From contig NZ_AAYC01000003.1 of the NCBI RefSeq assembly GCF_000169455.1, positions 124,001-188,000 on the forward strand: a DNA stretch of 64,000 nt. Direction: 5' to 3'. The notes below the pieces were generated by a model. That model was not told where the DNA came from, did not search any database, and was given only the letters and a program-made list of their open reading frames with translations. Shown one piece after another: positions 1 through 8,887 of the stretch. The stretch comes from Roseobacter sp. SK209-2-6 (GTDB lineage: Bacteria > Pseudomonadota > Alphaproteobacteria > Rhodobacterales > Rhodobacteraceae). Made by a program: the position numbers and the translations under genes. Position 1 is the first letter of the stretch. Every line of letters starts with the position of its first letter.

Positions 1-858
1 GAAACGGTAGGCTTCATCGGGATTGGGCGCGTCCACCGGGATGGCCATCAGGTCAATCCACATAAGCGTCCCCTCACGTGGAATGGCATAGGCAATCTCC
101 ACACCGTTCTCGGCTTCTATCGCGCGGGCCTGGGCCAGACCGGCATCACCGGAATACATCACCGCCAGGCACAGGTTGCCCGAAGGCAGGTCAACTGCGG
201 CGCGTTGATTGCTGAAATAGGTCACATTCGGCGCCATTCCCGCAAGAAGCTCCTTGGCTTCCGCAAGTTCCGCCTTGGTTTCGGAATAGGGATCCTTACC
301 CAGATAGTTCAGCGTCACCGATAGCATTTCCACCGGGGAATCAAGGACTGCCACACCACAGTTCTTCAGCTTGGAAGCATATTCAGGTTTGAACAAAAGA
401 TCCCAGCTATCGACAGGCAAGTCGCCCAACTGCTCTGAGATTTTGACAGGGTCATAGGCAAGGCCAATCGTGCCCCATGTATAGGGGACCCCCAATTGAC
501 GACCGCCAGGAACCTTATCCAATGCTGCAAGAATTTCCGGATCCAGATTACCGTAGTTCTGCAAACGCGAGGTATCTATCGGCAAAAGCGCACCGGCCTG
601 CAGCTGGCGCTCTGCGTTGGAAGCCGCCGGGAAAACCACATCATAGCCTGATCCCCCTGCCAACATCTTGGTTTCCAGAACCTCATTGCTGTCAAAGTAG
701 TCCAAGGTGACCTTGGTGCCAGAGGCTTCCTCGAACCCGGAAACACTGGTTTCGCCGAAATAGTCAGCCCAGTTATAGATCGAGAGCTCCGCTGCGGTAG
801 CCGGAGCCGCCAATACCGCTGCAACAAGTGCAGCCTGGAGTGAGATAGCTGTTTTCAT
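1..858 (-). CDS. Putrescine/spermidine ABC transporter substrate-binding protein (PotF/PotD family), C-terminus beyond window
   Basis: Periplasmic polyamine-binding protein of the PotD/PotF family; the gene runs off the left edge, leaving about 286 residues. It starts with a clear signal peptide (MKTAISLQAALVAAVLAAPATAA) followed by ELSIYNWADYFGE, the usual first strand of the family, and later SGYDVVFPAAS and LPSGNLCLAVMYSGDAG, where polyamine-contacting acidic and aromatic residues normally lie. A GGGAGA ribosome site lies 9-14 bases before the ATG at 858. It is 25 bases downstream of the agmatinase-family gene on the same strand, so putrescine uptake and production are probably co-expressed. 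Putrescine versus spermidine preference cannot be decided from the fragment. Confidence 0.9.
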   Translation of the reverse strand, partial: MKTAISLQAALVAAVLAAPATAAELSIYNWADYFGETSVSGFEEASGTKVTLDYFDSNEVLETKMLAGGSGYDVVFPAASNAERQLQAGALLPIDTSRLQNYGNLDPEILAALDKVPGGRQLGVPYTWGTIGLAYDPVKISEQLGDLPVDSWDLLFKPEYASKLKNCGVAVLDSPVEMLSVTLNYLGKDPYSETKAELAEAKELLAGMAPNVTYFSNQRAAVDLPSGNLCLAVMYSGDAGLAQARAIEAENGVEIAYAIPREGTLMWIDLMAIPVDAPNPDEAYRF

Positions 859-883
859 GTCTTATTTTCTCCCTTGGAGGGTA

Positions 884-1855
884 TCAGCGGCGGCCTGAAG
901 GACCAGAGGCATAGAGACAGAGCAGATCATTAACGAGGGTCGCCCCGGCAATCGCTGTGATCTCTGATACATCATAGGCTGGGGAAACTTCGACCAGGTC
1001 CATGCCCACCACATTGATCCCCGCAAGCGAGCGTATGATCTCTTGCGCTTGATAGGGGGAGAGCCCGCCAATCACCGGAGTGCCCGTTCCCGGAGCGGAA
1101 GCAGGTTCCAGCGCATCAATGTCGAAAGTGACATAGGTCTTGTTCTCCCCAACAATGGAGAGGATCTTCTCCGCCACCGCTGCAGGCCCCGTTTTGTGAA
1201 CCTCAATGGCATCGATGATATTCATGCCCATCGGGTCAGGGTTGTGGGTACGGATCCCCACTTGTACTGAACGCGCCGGATCAACCAGACCTTCGCGGAT
1301 CGCATGCCAAAGCATTGTGCCATGATCAATGCGCCCTTCTTCATCCGCCCAGGTGTCGGAATGGGCATCAAACTGGATCAGACTTAGGGGGCCGTGCTTT
1401 TCCACATGCGCCTTCAACAGCGGATAGGTGATGAAATGATCCCCACCGATAGAGAGCAACGCAGTATCCGTCGTCAGAACATCACGTGCAGCCTGCGCAA
1501 TCTCTTCTGGCACCTTGTTCGGGTAGCCATAATCGAACTCGCAATCGCCATAGTCCACGATGCTCAGGGCCTCAAAGGGGTCGATCTCCCAGGGCCAGGG
1601 CCGAGACCAGGCGATATGACTGGAACCTGAGCGCACCGCCCTCGGTCCAAGCCGGGTTCCCGAACGGCTGGAGACCGCAAGATCAAAGGGCACCCCCATG
1701 ATCGCGACATCTGCCCCGGATAAATCTCTGGTATAGCGCCGCCGCATAAAGCTGAGCGCTCCAGCATAGCTCGCCTCAGCGATAACTCCGCGATCACTGC
1801 TACGGGTAAAGGCGAGGTCCCCTTGTTCCGGATTCACGCTCGAAGATGTGGACAT
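884..1855 (-). CDS. speB: Agmatinase-family ureohydrolase
   Basis: Manganese-dependent ureohydrolase of the arginase/agmatinase family, 323 aa. The metal-binding motifs are all present: GGDHF, FDAHSD and TFDIDALEPASAPGTGTP. Agmatinase releases urea and putrescine from agmatine. Related enzymes act on guanidinobutyrate or guanidinopropionate, and the motifs alone do not separate these. The adjacent polyamine-binding protein favours agmatine. A GGGAG ribosome site precedes the ATG at 1855. The gene is divergent from a LuxR-type regulator, with about 98 bases between the starts, so that regulator is the likely controller. Confidence 0.88.
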   Translation of the reverse strand: MSTSSSVNPEQGDLAFTRSSDRGVIAEASYAGALSFMRRRYTRDLSGADVAIMGVPFDLAVSSRSGTRLGPRAVRSGSSHIAWSRPWPWEIDPFEALSIVDYGDCEFDYGYPNKVPEEIAQAARDVLTTDTALLSIGGDHFITYPLLKAHVEKHGPLSLIQFDAHSDTWADEEGRIDHGTMLWHAIREGLVDPARSVQVGIRTHNPDPMGMNIIDAIEVHKTGPAAVAEKILSIVGENKTYVTFDIDALEPASAPGTGTPVIGGLSPYQAQEIIRSLAGINVVGMDLVEVSPAYDVSEITAIAGATLVNDLLCLYASGPSGRR

Positions 1856-1923
1856 AAGGAAGCTCCCTGAATTGAGTATATTCAGTGAGCAGCTTGACCC
1901 CTTCCCCTATGCCCGTAAACTTG

Positions 1924-1945
1924 ACCTTAGATATATATCTAAGGT
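1924..1945. promoter_or_regulatory. Perfect 22-bp palindrome in the agmatinase/luxR divergent promoter
   Basis: The sequence from ACCTTAGATAT (1924-1934) is followed directly by its exact reverse complement (1935-1945). It ends 8 bases before the ATG of the LuxR-type gene at 1954. LuxR-family dimers commonly bind palindromes of about 20 bp, so this is a candidate autoregulatory operator that could also control the divergent ureohydrolase gene. The length and position are read directly; the binding protein is inferred. Confidence 0.6.
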
Positions 1946-1953
1946 TATAGAGT

Positions 1954-2748
1954 ATGGCACAACTTCCTGAAGTTCCCAGCGCGGACTGGATTTCGGCCTC
2001 TGCCCAAATCATCCAACAATTGGGGCGCGATGATTTCCCAGAGGTGTTTCGAGCCCTACTTCAGACCTGCTGCCAATTCGAATCTATGATCCTGTCGCGG
2101 TTTTCGGGAACAAGCGCGCCCATTTGCCTCTATCAGGATCTGGATGAAATGCAGGCCGCCATCAGTGTGGAATTCTATGCCAGTGGCCCCTATCTTCTGG
2201 ATCCACTTTACCAAGCCTGCCGCAACAACGCCGAACCTGGGGCCTACCGGCTGCTGGACCTCGCCCCGGAAACCTTTTTTCGCTCTGAGTATTACAAGAC
2301 CTTTTATCGCAAGATCAGCATCAGCGACGAAATCGGTATCCTCATAAAGGAAGATCAGAACCGTTGGATTGTGATCTCGCTCGCCCGCTTTGCCCGGCAG
2401 CCAAAGTTCAAGCCTGAAGATGCACAGCGCCTCAACGCGGTTTTCACGCTCATTTCCTCGGCTGCGCTGAGGCATTGGGGAGAGGCGGTCACCTCTCAGG
2501 AAAAAGAAAACACAGCGGACTGGCAGCAACGCATGCAGACTTTTGGCAATGGCCGCCTCAGCCCGCGTGAAATGGAGGTTGTGCTGTTGGTTCTGCAGGG
2601 GCATTCCAGCCCTACCGCTGCGGCCTACCTGGGTATCACAGTTGGCACCGTCAAAGTGCATCGTCACCATGCCTATGCCAAGCTTGGCGTCGCCAGCCAA
2701 GCGGAACTTTTTGCCATGGCCACACGTCATTTAAGCAGCAGTCAATAA
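1954..2748 (+). CDS. LuxR-family transcriptional regulator
   Basis: A 264-aa regulator with a C-terminal LuxR/GerE helix-turn-helix at about residues 200-258 (LSPREMEVVLLVLQGHSSP, then GITVGTVKVHRHHAYAKLGV). The N-terminal 190 residues carry no motif I recognise as an autoinducer-binding pocket or a phosphoreceiver domain, so the signal is unknown. It is divergent from the ureohydrolase-polyamine transport pair and has a perfect 22-bp palindrome just before its start. I infer a role in controlling polyamine or guanidino metabolism. Confidence 0.85.
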   Translation: MAQLPEVPSADWISASAQIIQQLGRDDFPEVFRALLQTCCQFESMILSRFSGTSAPICLYQDLDEMQAAISVEFYASGPYLLDPLYQACRNNAEPGAYRLLDLAPETFFRSEYYKTFYRKISISDEIGILIKEDQNRWIVISLARFARQPKFKPEDAQRLNAVFTLISSAALRHWGEAVTSQEKENTADWQQRMQTFGNGRLSPREMEVVLLVLQGHSSPTAAAYLGITVGTVKVHRHHAYAKLGVASQAELFAMATRHLSSSQ

Positions 2749-2783
2749 GAAGGATTGCCACCCACTCCTACGTTCGACCGGCA

Positions 2784-3752
2784 CTATCTTCGCTTACGGG
2801 TCGCCAAAACACCAGAGTCCTGAATTATTTCAGAGACCAGATGCTCCTTGCGGTAGGCCATAACATGCACGCCCGAGACACCGGCAATATCTCGTATCTT
2901 CTGGATCAGTTCGACGCAGATTTTCTTGCCCTCCTGCCCTGGTTTCTCCGCCCTTTCCATCCGCTCAATCAGACTATCCGGGATTTGGATTCCCGGCACG
3001 TTCGAACGCATCCAACGCGCGGCCCGCGCCGAGGCAAGTGGGCCAACGCCCGCGAGAATATAGACCTTTTGGTCCAGACCCAGATCCCTGACCCGTTCCA
3101 TGAAACGCTCAAACAAGGGGATGTCGTAGATATAGTTGGTTTGGATAAACTCAGCACCCGCCTCGATCTTCTTTGCAAGCCTTTGCGGCCTCCAATCATA
3201 GGGCGGAATGCAGGGGTTTTCGGCCGCCCCCAGGAACAGATGTGGCGGTTTGGTGATCTTGCGCCCAGAGAGGAATCTACCCTCATCCCGCATCGTTTTG
3301 ATCGTCCGCAACAGCGAGATGGAATCAAAATCGAAAACCGGCTTGGCCCCGGGTTGGTCCCCTGCCCCGGTACCATCCCCTGTCAGACAGAGCACATTGC
3401 TAACCCCCATTGCGGCGGCCCCCAGGACATCGCCCTGAATGGCAATTCGGTTACGGTCCCGGCAGGAGATCTGGTAGACAGGTGAGTACCCCGCCCGGGT
3501 CAGCAGGGCACTGATCCCGATCGAAGACATATGGCAATTGGCACCCGATGCATCCGTCGCATTGATGGCGTCAGCCACCTCTCCCAGTGGCTGTGCTGCA
3601 TCAAAAACATCGGCGGGATCCGCGCTATCGGGCGGGTTCAGCTCGGCGGTGATAGCAAAGCGGCCAGAGCGCAGAACCCGTTCCAGGCGACTATGGGAAA
3701 CATGCCCTTCGGGTGGTGGGGCATAGGGTTGGGACGAATTGTGTTCCATCAC
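2784..3752 (-). CDS. metF: Methylenetetrahydrofolate reductase (MetF family)
   Basis: A 322-aa TIM-barrel flavoprotein of the methylenetetrahydrofolate reductase family, which interconverts methylene- and methyl-tetrahydrofolate. Family features seen are RFAITAELNPP near residue 31, NATDASGANCHMSS, VLCLTGDGTGAGDQPGA (flavin/folate loop) and GAEFIQTNYIYDI. It overlaps the upstream cysteine-rich gene by 4 bases (ATGA), so the two are translationally coupled. That pairing resembles the MetV-MetF two-subunit enzymes of acetogens rather than the single-gene E. coli type. In this lineage it may serve oxidation of methyl groups from methylated compounds instead of methionine synthesis; that is inference. 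Confidence 0.87.
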   Translation of the reverse strand: MMEHNSSQPYAPPPEGHVSHSRLERVLRSGRFAITAELNPPDSADPADVFDAAQPLGEVADAINATDASGANCHMSSIGISALLTRAGYSPVYQISCRDRNRIAIQGDVLGAAAMGVSNVLCLTGDGTGAGDQPGAKPVFDFDSISLLRTIKTMRDEGRFLSGRKITKPPHLFLGAAENPCIPPYDWRPQRLAKKIEAGAEFIQTNYIYDIPLFERFMERVRDLGLDQKVYILAGVGPLASARAARWMRSNVPGIQIPDSLIERMERAEKPGQEGKKICVELIQKIRDIAGVSGVHVMAYRKEHLVSEIIQDSGVLATRKRR

Positions 3753-4321
3753 TTCTCCCCCGTCTGCGCGCGCTCAGGTTCTTCTGCCAGGGGGGCGGTC
3801 GATGGCTCATTCCGCCGCGCATCGGGAAAGGCCTCTGCAATTGCTGTGCGCCGTTTTTCGCGGGCTGCGCGTAGCTGAGCGGCTTTCTCACGGCTGACTC
3901 GCAGCCATGAAGACGACCCTTGCAGGTTTCTCTCGACCGGTGGCAGAACAGAGGCGATCTGATCCCCATGTTTCATGCGAGAGGCGCCATCCCAGGCCAG
4001 AGCCCAGACGCATTTCATCTCTGGTTTCACTTCGCAAAACTCACCGGGTCGCACACCGCCGCAGGGGCCATTGCGCAACTGTTTGGGACAGTTCATGGGG
4101 CAGGACATCCCGGTCGAAGAGAGGACACATTGGCCGCACATCTGACAATCAAACAGCAGCGATTTGACGCCTTTTTCAACTACTGCAATCGGGCGCTCAA
4201 CCCGATCATAGCCAATCTTGTTCAGCAGCGGATCCAGCGCGACCATGACCTGTTCAACGCGCTTGTAAATCCATTCAAAGCTTCGCGAGTGGCGTATAGC
4301 AAAAAGGCGAATTCGGTACAT
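3749..4321 (-). CDS. MetV-like cysteine-rich partner (MTHFR C-terminal zinc-finger family)
   Basis: A 190-aa protein whose middle holds a dense cysteine cluster, LLFDCQMCGQCVLSSTGMSCP, followed by MNCPKQLRNGPCGGV and CEVKPEMKC. This is the signature of the MTHFR C-terminal/MetV family, in which the cysteines bind metal and the protein partners MetF. The last 70 residues are charged and probably disordered. It lies directly upstream of metF with a 4-base overlap. The electron donor is not visible in the neighbourhood. Confidence 0.8.
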   Translation of the reverse strand: MYRIRLFAIRHSRSFEWIYKRVEQVMVALDPLLNKIGYDRVERPIAVVEKGVKSLLFDCQMCGQCVLSSTGMSCPMNCPKQLRNGPCGGVRPGEFCEVKPEMKCVWALAWDGASRMKHGDQIASVLPPVERNLQGSSSWLRVSREKAAQLRAAREKRRTAIAEAFPDARRNEPSTAPLAEEPERAQTGEK

Positions 4322-4622
4322 GGCGCTCCCTATTCCCGCTCTTCTGCAGAAGCTTGTGCCATCCGAAGGGGGGCCTTGGGTGCCTCAGCTATCTGCTGTT
4401 TTGATATTACACCCAATATCTTGAGGTACAGGAGCTAAGCGCAGGTTTTCCCTATCCCCGTGTCACGAAGGACACGGGGATAGCTTAATTCCATGTGAGG
4501 CGACCGTTTTCGCACGGTCACCGGGCAATCAGTCTTCGAATTACAATCTCATGCCAGTTTCACCCCGCGCGATCCAGCTCAATCCGCGAGATAGCGGGAT
4601 TGGCAGCTGCTCGCGAGAGCTA
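4322..4622. other. Gene-free stretch with one strong hairpin
   Basis: No coding region is supported here. It contains a perfect 13-bp inverted repeat, CTATCCCCGTGTC (4452-4464) and its complement (4471-4483), with a 6-base loop. Neither side carries a T-run, so it is not a classical intrinsic terminator. It lies downstream of the ddaH gene on the minus strand, where it could stop transcription or protect the 3' end. Confidence 0.5.
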
Positions 4623-5423
4623 TTAACAGGCAATTTCGGGGGTAAACCTAAGTGATAGGCAAGACATACCCCCATCCAGCTTAGCGGCCTCTGTATTGCC
4701 GACCTTGCGCACATTATATCCAGCCTCAACCAGACGCGCCTCTGTTTCCGGGAAACCATCCGGCATGATCACCAGCTCATTGAAGCGGATTGCATTGGCG
4801 CAGGCTTCTTCGCCTTCTGCTGTCAGGATGACCTCATAACCTTCAAAACAGCCAGACTTTGCCAGGCGTTCAGTCGAAAGAATGGTGTTTTCGTCCAGCA
4901 AAGAGCAATCCGTCTTGAAATGAAGAACGCCTTCTGGGGTTTTCAACTCGCGCACAGTGTAGCCCCAAGGAGTCACGATCTGGCGCAACTCTTCAATGCC
5001 CGTGCTATCAGTTCGGGCCGAGGTCCCCACCAGGATCTCGCGCTCGGTTACCAGAATGTCGCCACCATCAATAAAGCCGGGTCCCTCGACTGTCTGAACG
5101 CTGCCGTAGATCTGTGCCAGAATCGGGGCCATAGCTTCTGCTTCGCGCAACCTGCTTGGTGCGCCTGGACGCATGGCAATTGCCCCCTCGGGCAAGCAAA
5201 GAGCAGCGTCCTCTACAAAGACGGAATCTGGAAATTCTTCCAACGCCTCAAGTGTCACCACCTCAGCCCCGGTAGCTTTGAGGGCAAGGACATAGTCCGC
5301 ATGGTGCTGCTCAAAGAGGGCAAGGTCTGGCGTACCAGTATCAACAGCGCGCAGCCCTTCGATCACGGCTTTGCAGGGTTTGCGCGTGACCGCATGGCTG
5401 AATGTATAAGAACGAGCAGACAA
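4623..5423 (-). CDS. ddaH: Dimethylarginine dimethylaminohydrolase (DDAH)
   Basis: A 266-aa guanidino-group-modifying enzyme that hydrolyses methylated arginines to citrulline and methylamines. It shows FPDSVFVEDAALCLP, GFIDGGDILVTER, the catalytic His in GVLHFKTDCSLLDE, and the nucleophilic Cys in LDGGMSCLSLRF near the C-terminus, the normal DDAH order. It is divergent from a nitrilase-family gene with about 150 bases between starts. Together with the ureohydrolase and creatinase in this window it fits a guanidino-compound catabolic profile. Confidence 0.9.
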   Translation of the reverse strand: MSARSYTFSHAVTRKPCKAVIEGLRAVDTGTPDLALFEQHHADYVLALKATGAEVVTLEALEEFPDSVFVEDAALCLPEGAIAMRPGAPSRLREAEAMAPILAQIYGSVQTVEGPGFIDGGDILVTEREILVGTSARTDSTGIEELRQIVTPWGYTVRELKTPEGVLHFKTDCSLLDENTILSTERLAKSGCFEGYEVILTAEGEEACANAIRFNELVIMPDGFPETEARLVEAGYNVRKVGNTEAAKLDGGMSCLSLRFTPEIAC

Positions 5424-5572
5424 GGTTTACTCCATCGGGTTGGTGAGTGAAAACAACGAGCACATTCTTTTTATACATTTGTATAATTTTGACAAGGCAG
5501 ACAAAAGCATGGCTAGGAAAACCGGTCGAACACCCGCATATTCGGCAAGAACCGGACCTGGGAGAATGTTGC

Positions 5573-6451
5573 ATGAAGATCGCCACCGCCGCCTACCCTC
5601 TAGATTGGCTCGATAGTTGGGCACAATATGAGGACAAGATCGCCAGCTGGGTCTCCACCGCAGCAACCCAGGGCGCTGACCTCTTGGTGTTTCCAGAATA
5701 TGGCGCGATGGAGCTGTCCACCCTCTCAGGCAAAGAGGTCGCCATGGATTTACAGGCCTCAATCCATGCAACCTCTGAGCGGATGGAAGCAGCAGCCGAA
5801 CTGCACCTCAAGTTGGCGGCAGAATATCGCGTTCATATCCTCGGCGCATCGGCCCCCATCGAGGCAGAGTATGCCCTGCCTGTAAATCGGGCCGAGTTCT
5901 ACAGCCCAACCGGCCAACGTGGACATCAAGACAAACAGATCATGACCGTGTTCGAACGCAACCCATGGCATATCGGCTCAGGTGGCCCGTTGAAGATCTT
6001 TGACACAGCGCTTGGCAAAATTGGTGTATTGATCTGCTATGACAGCGAGTTCCCTCTGCTGGGGCGCGCCCTGGCAGAAGTCGATGTCATTCTCGTGCCT
6101 TCCTGCACCGAAGCCCTATCCGGATATTGGCGCGTCCGCATCGGGGCAATGGCCCGCGCTTTGGAAGGACAATGCGTGACCGTGATGTCCTCGATCGTCG
6201 GACCCGCGGATTGGTCAGAGGCCGTCGACATGAATACCGGCACCGGCGGTATCTTTGCGCCACCTGATCTGGGCTTCCCTGCCACTGGGGTGCTGAGCGA
6301 GGGGGAAATGCAAAATCCCGGGTGGACCTATGCAGAGGTTGACCTGAACAGCATTGTCCAGGTGCGCAAAGCCGGGGCTGTGCGCAACCGCAGCCATTGG
6401 CCGGAACAGGAGAGAGAGGCAAAAACACCGACAATTCACCCCATGCGGTGA
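5573..6451 (+). CDS. Carbon-nitrogen hydrolase (nitrilase superfamily)
   Basis: A 292-aa amidase of the nitrilase superfamily. The Glu-Lys-Cys triad is visible: LLVFPEYGAMELS, HQDKQIMTVFER and IGVLICYDSEFPLLGRA. I chose the ATG at 5573 because MKIATAAYPLDW is the normal family start and GGGAGA lies just upstream; an upstream start at 5447 would add 42 residues without homology signal. The substrate is unknown. Divergence from ddaH suggests a nitrogen-compound catabolic role. An AT-rich segment (TATACATTTGTATAATT, 5472-5488) between the two genes is a likely promoter area. Confidence 0.85.
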   Translation: MKIATAAYPLDWLDSWAQYEDKIASWVSTAATQGADLLVFPEYGAMELSTLSGKEVAMDLQASIHATSERMEAAAELHLKLAAEYRVHILGASAPIEAEYALPVNRAEFYSPTGQRGHQDKQIMTVFERNPWHIGSGGPLKIFDTALGKIGVLICYDSEFPLLGRALAEVDVILVPSCTEALSGYWRVRIGAMARALEGQCVTVMSSIVGPADWSEAVDMNTGTGGIFAPPDLGFPATGVLSEGEMQNPGWTYAEVDLNSIVQVRKAGAVRNRSHWPEQEREAKTPTIHPMR

Positions 6452-6536
6452 TTGCACCCTTGAAAAATTGGGAAAATGCGCTCATTTAGGCCCCGTGTCC
6501 CGCCATCGAGCGGGGTAAAGCAACGATGGAGAAAAC

Positions 6537-6755
6537 ATGGCCAAGGAAGATACGCTCGAATTCCCCGGTGTCGTGAAGGAACTCCTGCCCAATGCGACGT
6601 TTCGGGTCGAGCTGGAAAACGGCCATGAAATCATCGCTCATACGGCAGGCAAGATGCGTAAAAACCGCATCCGCGTTCTGGCAGGCGACCGGGTCCAGGT
6701 GGAAATGACCCCCTATGACCTCACCAAAGGCCGGATCAATTATCGCTTCAAATGA
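6537..6755 (+). CDS. infA: Translation initiation factor IF-1
   Basis: A 72-aa single OB-fold protein, full length for IF-1, which binds the 30S A site during initiation. The start [13 protein letters not shown], the central [20 protein letters not shown] and the ending [12 protein letters not shown] are all highly conserved IF-1 segments. It is followed by a clear intrinsic terminator, so it is probably a single-gene transcript. Confidence 0.98.
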   Translation: MAKEDTLEFPGVVKELLPNATFRVELENGHEIIAHTAGKMRKNRIRVLAGDRVQVEMTPYDLTKGRINYRFK

Positions 6756-6779
6756 GCAGGTGATTCGTTTCGCAGACAA

Positions 6780-6812
6780 AGCCCGGCCAAGCAGCCGGGC
6801 TTTTGTTGTTTT
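6780..6812 (+). terminator. Rho-independent terminator after infA
   Basis: Perfect 8-bp stem AGCCCGGC (6780-6787) with GCCGGGCT (6794-6801), a 6-base loop, then TTTGTTGTTTT. A second small hairpin, GCGGCC-CTTC-GGCCGC (6813-6828), follows directly. Confidence 0.9.
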
Positions 6813-6931
6813 GCGGCCCTTCGGCCGCTGCCTCCGGCGGAAATATCTTTGCAAAGGTGATGCTCGCAGCTGCTCTTTCCTGCGCTCCCATTCCCGCCTA
6901 TGACAGAGATAAAGTGAAGAAGGGCCGAAAA

Positions 6932-7513
6932 ATGGCATTCATTCTGGGATCAGGCAGCCCAAGGCGGTTGGAACTTTTGGCACAGCTGGGCATCAAACCG
7001 GACCGGGTCAGCCCGCCGGATATTGATGAGACCCCTCAAAAAGGGGAGCTACCGCGCGACTATTGCACCAGGGTAACCCGCGAAAAAGTCGCCGCTATTC
7101 CTGCTGACCCGCAAGATATCGTTCTATGCGCAGATACCACTGTCGCGCTGGGGCGGCGCATTTTGGGCAAACCAGAGAATGCTGCCGAAGCCGCCGAGTT
7201 CCTGTTGGCGCTATCCGGTCGACGCCATAGAGTCATAACCGCCGTCGCTGTCGCACATGAGGGACAGATCCGGACCAAGGTTGTGGTCAGCCAGGTCAAG
7301 ATGAAACCGCTTTCCGATGAAGAGCTGAATGCCTATTTGGCGACTGGCGACTGGCAGGGAAAGGCAGGCGCCTATGCGATCCAGGGTCCGGCCGGGGCCT
7401 TTGTCCCATGGATCAGTGGCTCTTTTACCGGCATTGTCGGTCTTCCCCTTGCTGAAACCGCAAATCTACTCCGGGCCACCGGCCTGCCGCTTTATCAGGA
7501 GACTGCCGCATGA
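6932..7513 (+). CDS. maf: Maf-family nucleotide pyrophosphatase
   Basis: A 193-aa Maf protein, a house-cleaning nucleoside triphosphate pyrophosphatase acting on non-canonical or modified nucleotides. It begins [16 protein letters not shown], the family's phosphate-binding start, and continues with [23 protein letters not shown] and [14 protein letters not shown] start it at the ATG at 6932; the open frame extends further upstream but runs through the terminator region. It overlaps the RNase gene by 4 bases, forming the maf-RNase E/G-yacG operon common in Rhodobacterales. Confidence 0.93.
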   Translation: MAFILGSGSPRRLELLAQLGIKPDRVSPPDIDETPQKGELPRDYCTRVTREKVAAIPADPQDIVLCADTTVALGRRILGKPENAAEAAEFLLALSGRRHRVITAVAVAHEGQIRTKVVVSQVKMKPLSDEELNAYLATGDWQGKAGAYAIQGPAGAFVPWISGSFTGIVGLPLAETANLLRATGLPLYQETAA

Positions 7514-8532
7514 AAGGCCGCACGATCATTCTCGACCATATCCAGGGGCGCGAAGCCGCAGCCTTGATGGTGGATGGCAAGCTAGAGGATTTCCTGATCG
7601 ATGGGGACGCCCCTCTACCAGGAACCATCTACCGCGCCAAGGCAGACCGCCCGGTCAAGGGTCAGGGTGGCATGTTCCTGAGCACCCCGGACGGACCCGC
7701 TTTTTTGCGCCAGGTAAAAGGCCTCGCTCCGGGACAAATGCTTCTGGTTCAGGTCACTGGTTACGCTGAACCCGGCAAAGCAATTCCCGTCACACAGAAA
7801 CTTCTGTTCAAGAGCCGCTATGCCATCGCCACCCCGGGTGCGCCTGGGCTGAACATTTCGCGCTCTATCCGCGATGAGGATGAGCGCGACAGACTGCTGG
7901 AAATCGCCCATGAGTGCCTGGGCGATGCTGAACAGAGCATGATCCTGCGTTCTGCCTGCTCCGGCGCCCCTTCCGAGGACATTGCAGAAGACATCGCCGC
8001 AATGGCCAATCTCGCCGCGGAAATCATGTCAGATGAGATCGGGGAGCCAGAGGTTTTGACAGAAGGCGACGGCCCTCATCTGCGCGCATGGCGGGACTGG
8101 GTTGAGCCCGCTGCAATCGAGCAAGAACCCGGCGGGTTCGAGCGCAACGGCGTACTCGATGCACTCGACATTGCCTTGTCCAGCCGCGAGCCTCTTTCTG
8201 GCGGAGCTTTCATCTTTGTCGAACCAACCCGGGCCCTAGTAGCGGTGGATGTAAACACCGGCAAAGACACCTCCTTGGCCGCAGGCCTAAAGGCCAATCT
8301 GGCCTGCGCCAGAGCACTCCCGCGGGCACTGCGCAATCGTGGCCTTGCCGGTCAAATCGTGATCGACCTTGCACCGATGCCAAAGAAAGAACGTCGATCT
8401 TTTGAAAGCGCTTTGCGCGGGGCCCTCAAAGCCGAAGGTGACGATACGGTCATGCTGGGCTGGACCAACCTTGGGCATTTCGAGTTGCAGCGAAAACGTA
8501 GCCGAATCCCGCTGACTGAGGTGCTTTCATGA
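7510..8532 (+). CDS. Ribonuclease E/G-family protein (short form)
   Basis: A 340-aa member of the RNase E/G family, probably acting in RNA processing. It has an N-terminal S1-like region, then the catalytic domain with [24 protein letters not shown], where the Asp residues bind the metal, and [16 protein letters not shown]. It is shorter than E. coli RNase G (about 490 aa) and has no visible zinc-link Cys-x-x-Cys. This compact form is typical between maf and yacG in roseobacters. It overlaps both neighbours by 4 bases. Confidence 0.85.
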   Translation: MKGRTIILDHIQGREAAALMVDGKLEDFLIDGDAPLPGTIYRAKADRPVKGQGGMFLSTPDGPAFLRQVKGLAPGQMLLVQVTGYAEPGKAIPVTQKLLFKSRYAIATPGAPGLNISRSIRDEDERDRLLEIAHECLGDAEQSMILRSACSGAPSEDIAEDIAAMANLAAEIMSDEIGEPEVLTEGDGPHLRAWRDWVEPAAIEQEPGGFERNGVLDALDIALSSREPLSGGAFIFVEPTRALVAVDVNTGKDTSLAAGLKANLACARALPRALRNRGLAGQIVIDLAPMPKKERRSFESALRGALKAEGDDTVMLGWTNLGHFELQRKRSRIPLTEVLS

Positions 8533-8732
8533 GTTGCCCAATCTGTGATGCCGAAAGCCAGAAAGCCTATCGCCCATTTTGCTCAAAACGTTGTGCCGAT
8601 CTCGATCTGGCGAAATGGCTAAACGGCAGCTACACGCTGCCAAGCCAAGACCCCGAAGACCTTGAAAAGGCTCTGGAAGCTACGGAAGAGGCTCTTGGAC
8701 AAGGCAAAAACACTCAGACTTTGAAGCATTAG
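8529..8732 (+). CDS. yacG: DNA gyrase inhibitor YacG (zinc-binding)
   Basis: A 67-aa zinc-finger protein. The two cysteine pairs MSCPICDAE and RPFCSKRCADLDLAKWL form the YacG zinc site, and the family's W-x-NG-x-Y segment follows. YacG of E. coli binds GyrB and inhibits gyrase. The C-terminal 25 residues are acidic and variable. It is the last gene of the maf operon. Confidence 0.92.
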   Translation: MSCPICDAESQKAYRPFCSKRCADLDLAKWLNGSYTLPSQDPEDLEKALEATEEALGQGKNTQTLKH

Positions 8733-8812
8733 TATTTTCTTTGAAAAAGCCTCTGGACACCGTCGCACTGACAGCATAGAAGGCCCTCACCCAAGGCGAA
8801 CAGCCTTCCCGT

Positions 8813-8887
8813 GCCCGGGTAGCTCAGGGGTAGAGCAGTGGATTGAAAATCCTCGTGTCGGTGGTTCGATTCCGCCCCCGGGCACCA
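8813..8887 (+). tRNA. tRNA-Phe (anticodon GAA)
   Basis: The acceptor stem GCCCGGG pairs with CCCGGGC. The D arm is GCTC-AGGGGTA-GAGC, the anticodon loop TTGAAAA carries GAA, the T arm is GGTGG-TTCGATT-CCGCC, and the 3' end encodes ACCA. One T-T mismatch is present in the anticodon stem (GTGGA with TCCTC). The tRNA stands at the left boundary of the island that follows. Confidence 0.95.

Noticed and set aside
4452-4483. Perfect 13-bp inverted repeat as a classical terminator
   Set aside because: No T-run follows on either strand, so I report it only as a hairpin.
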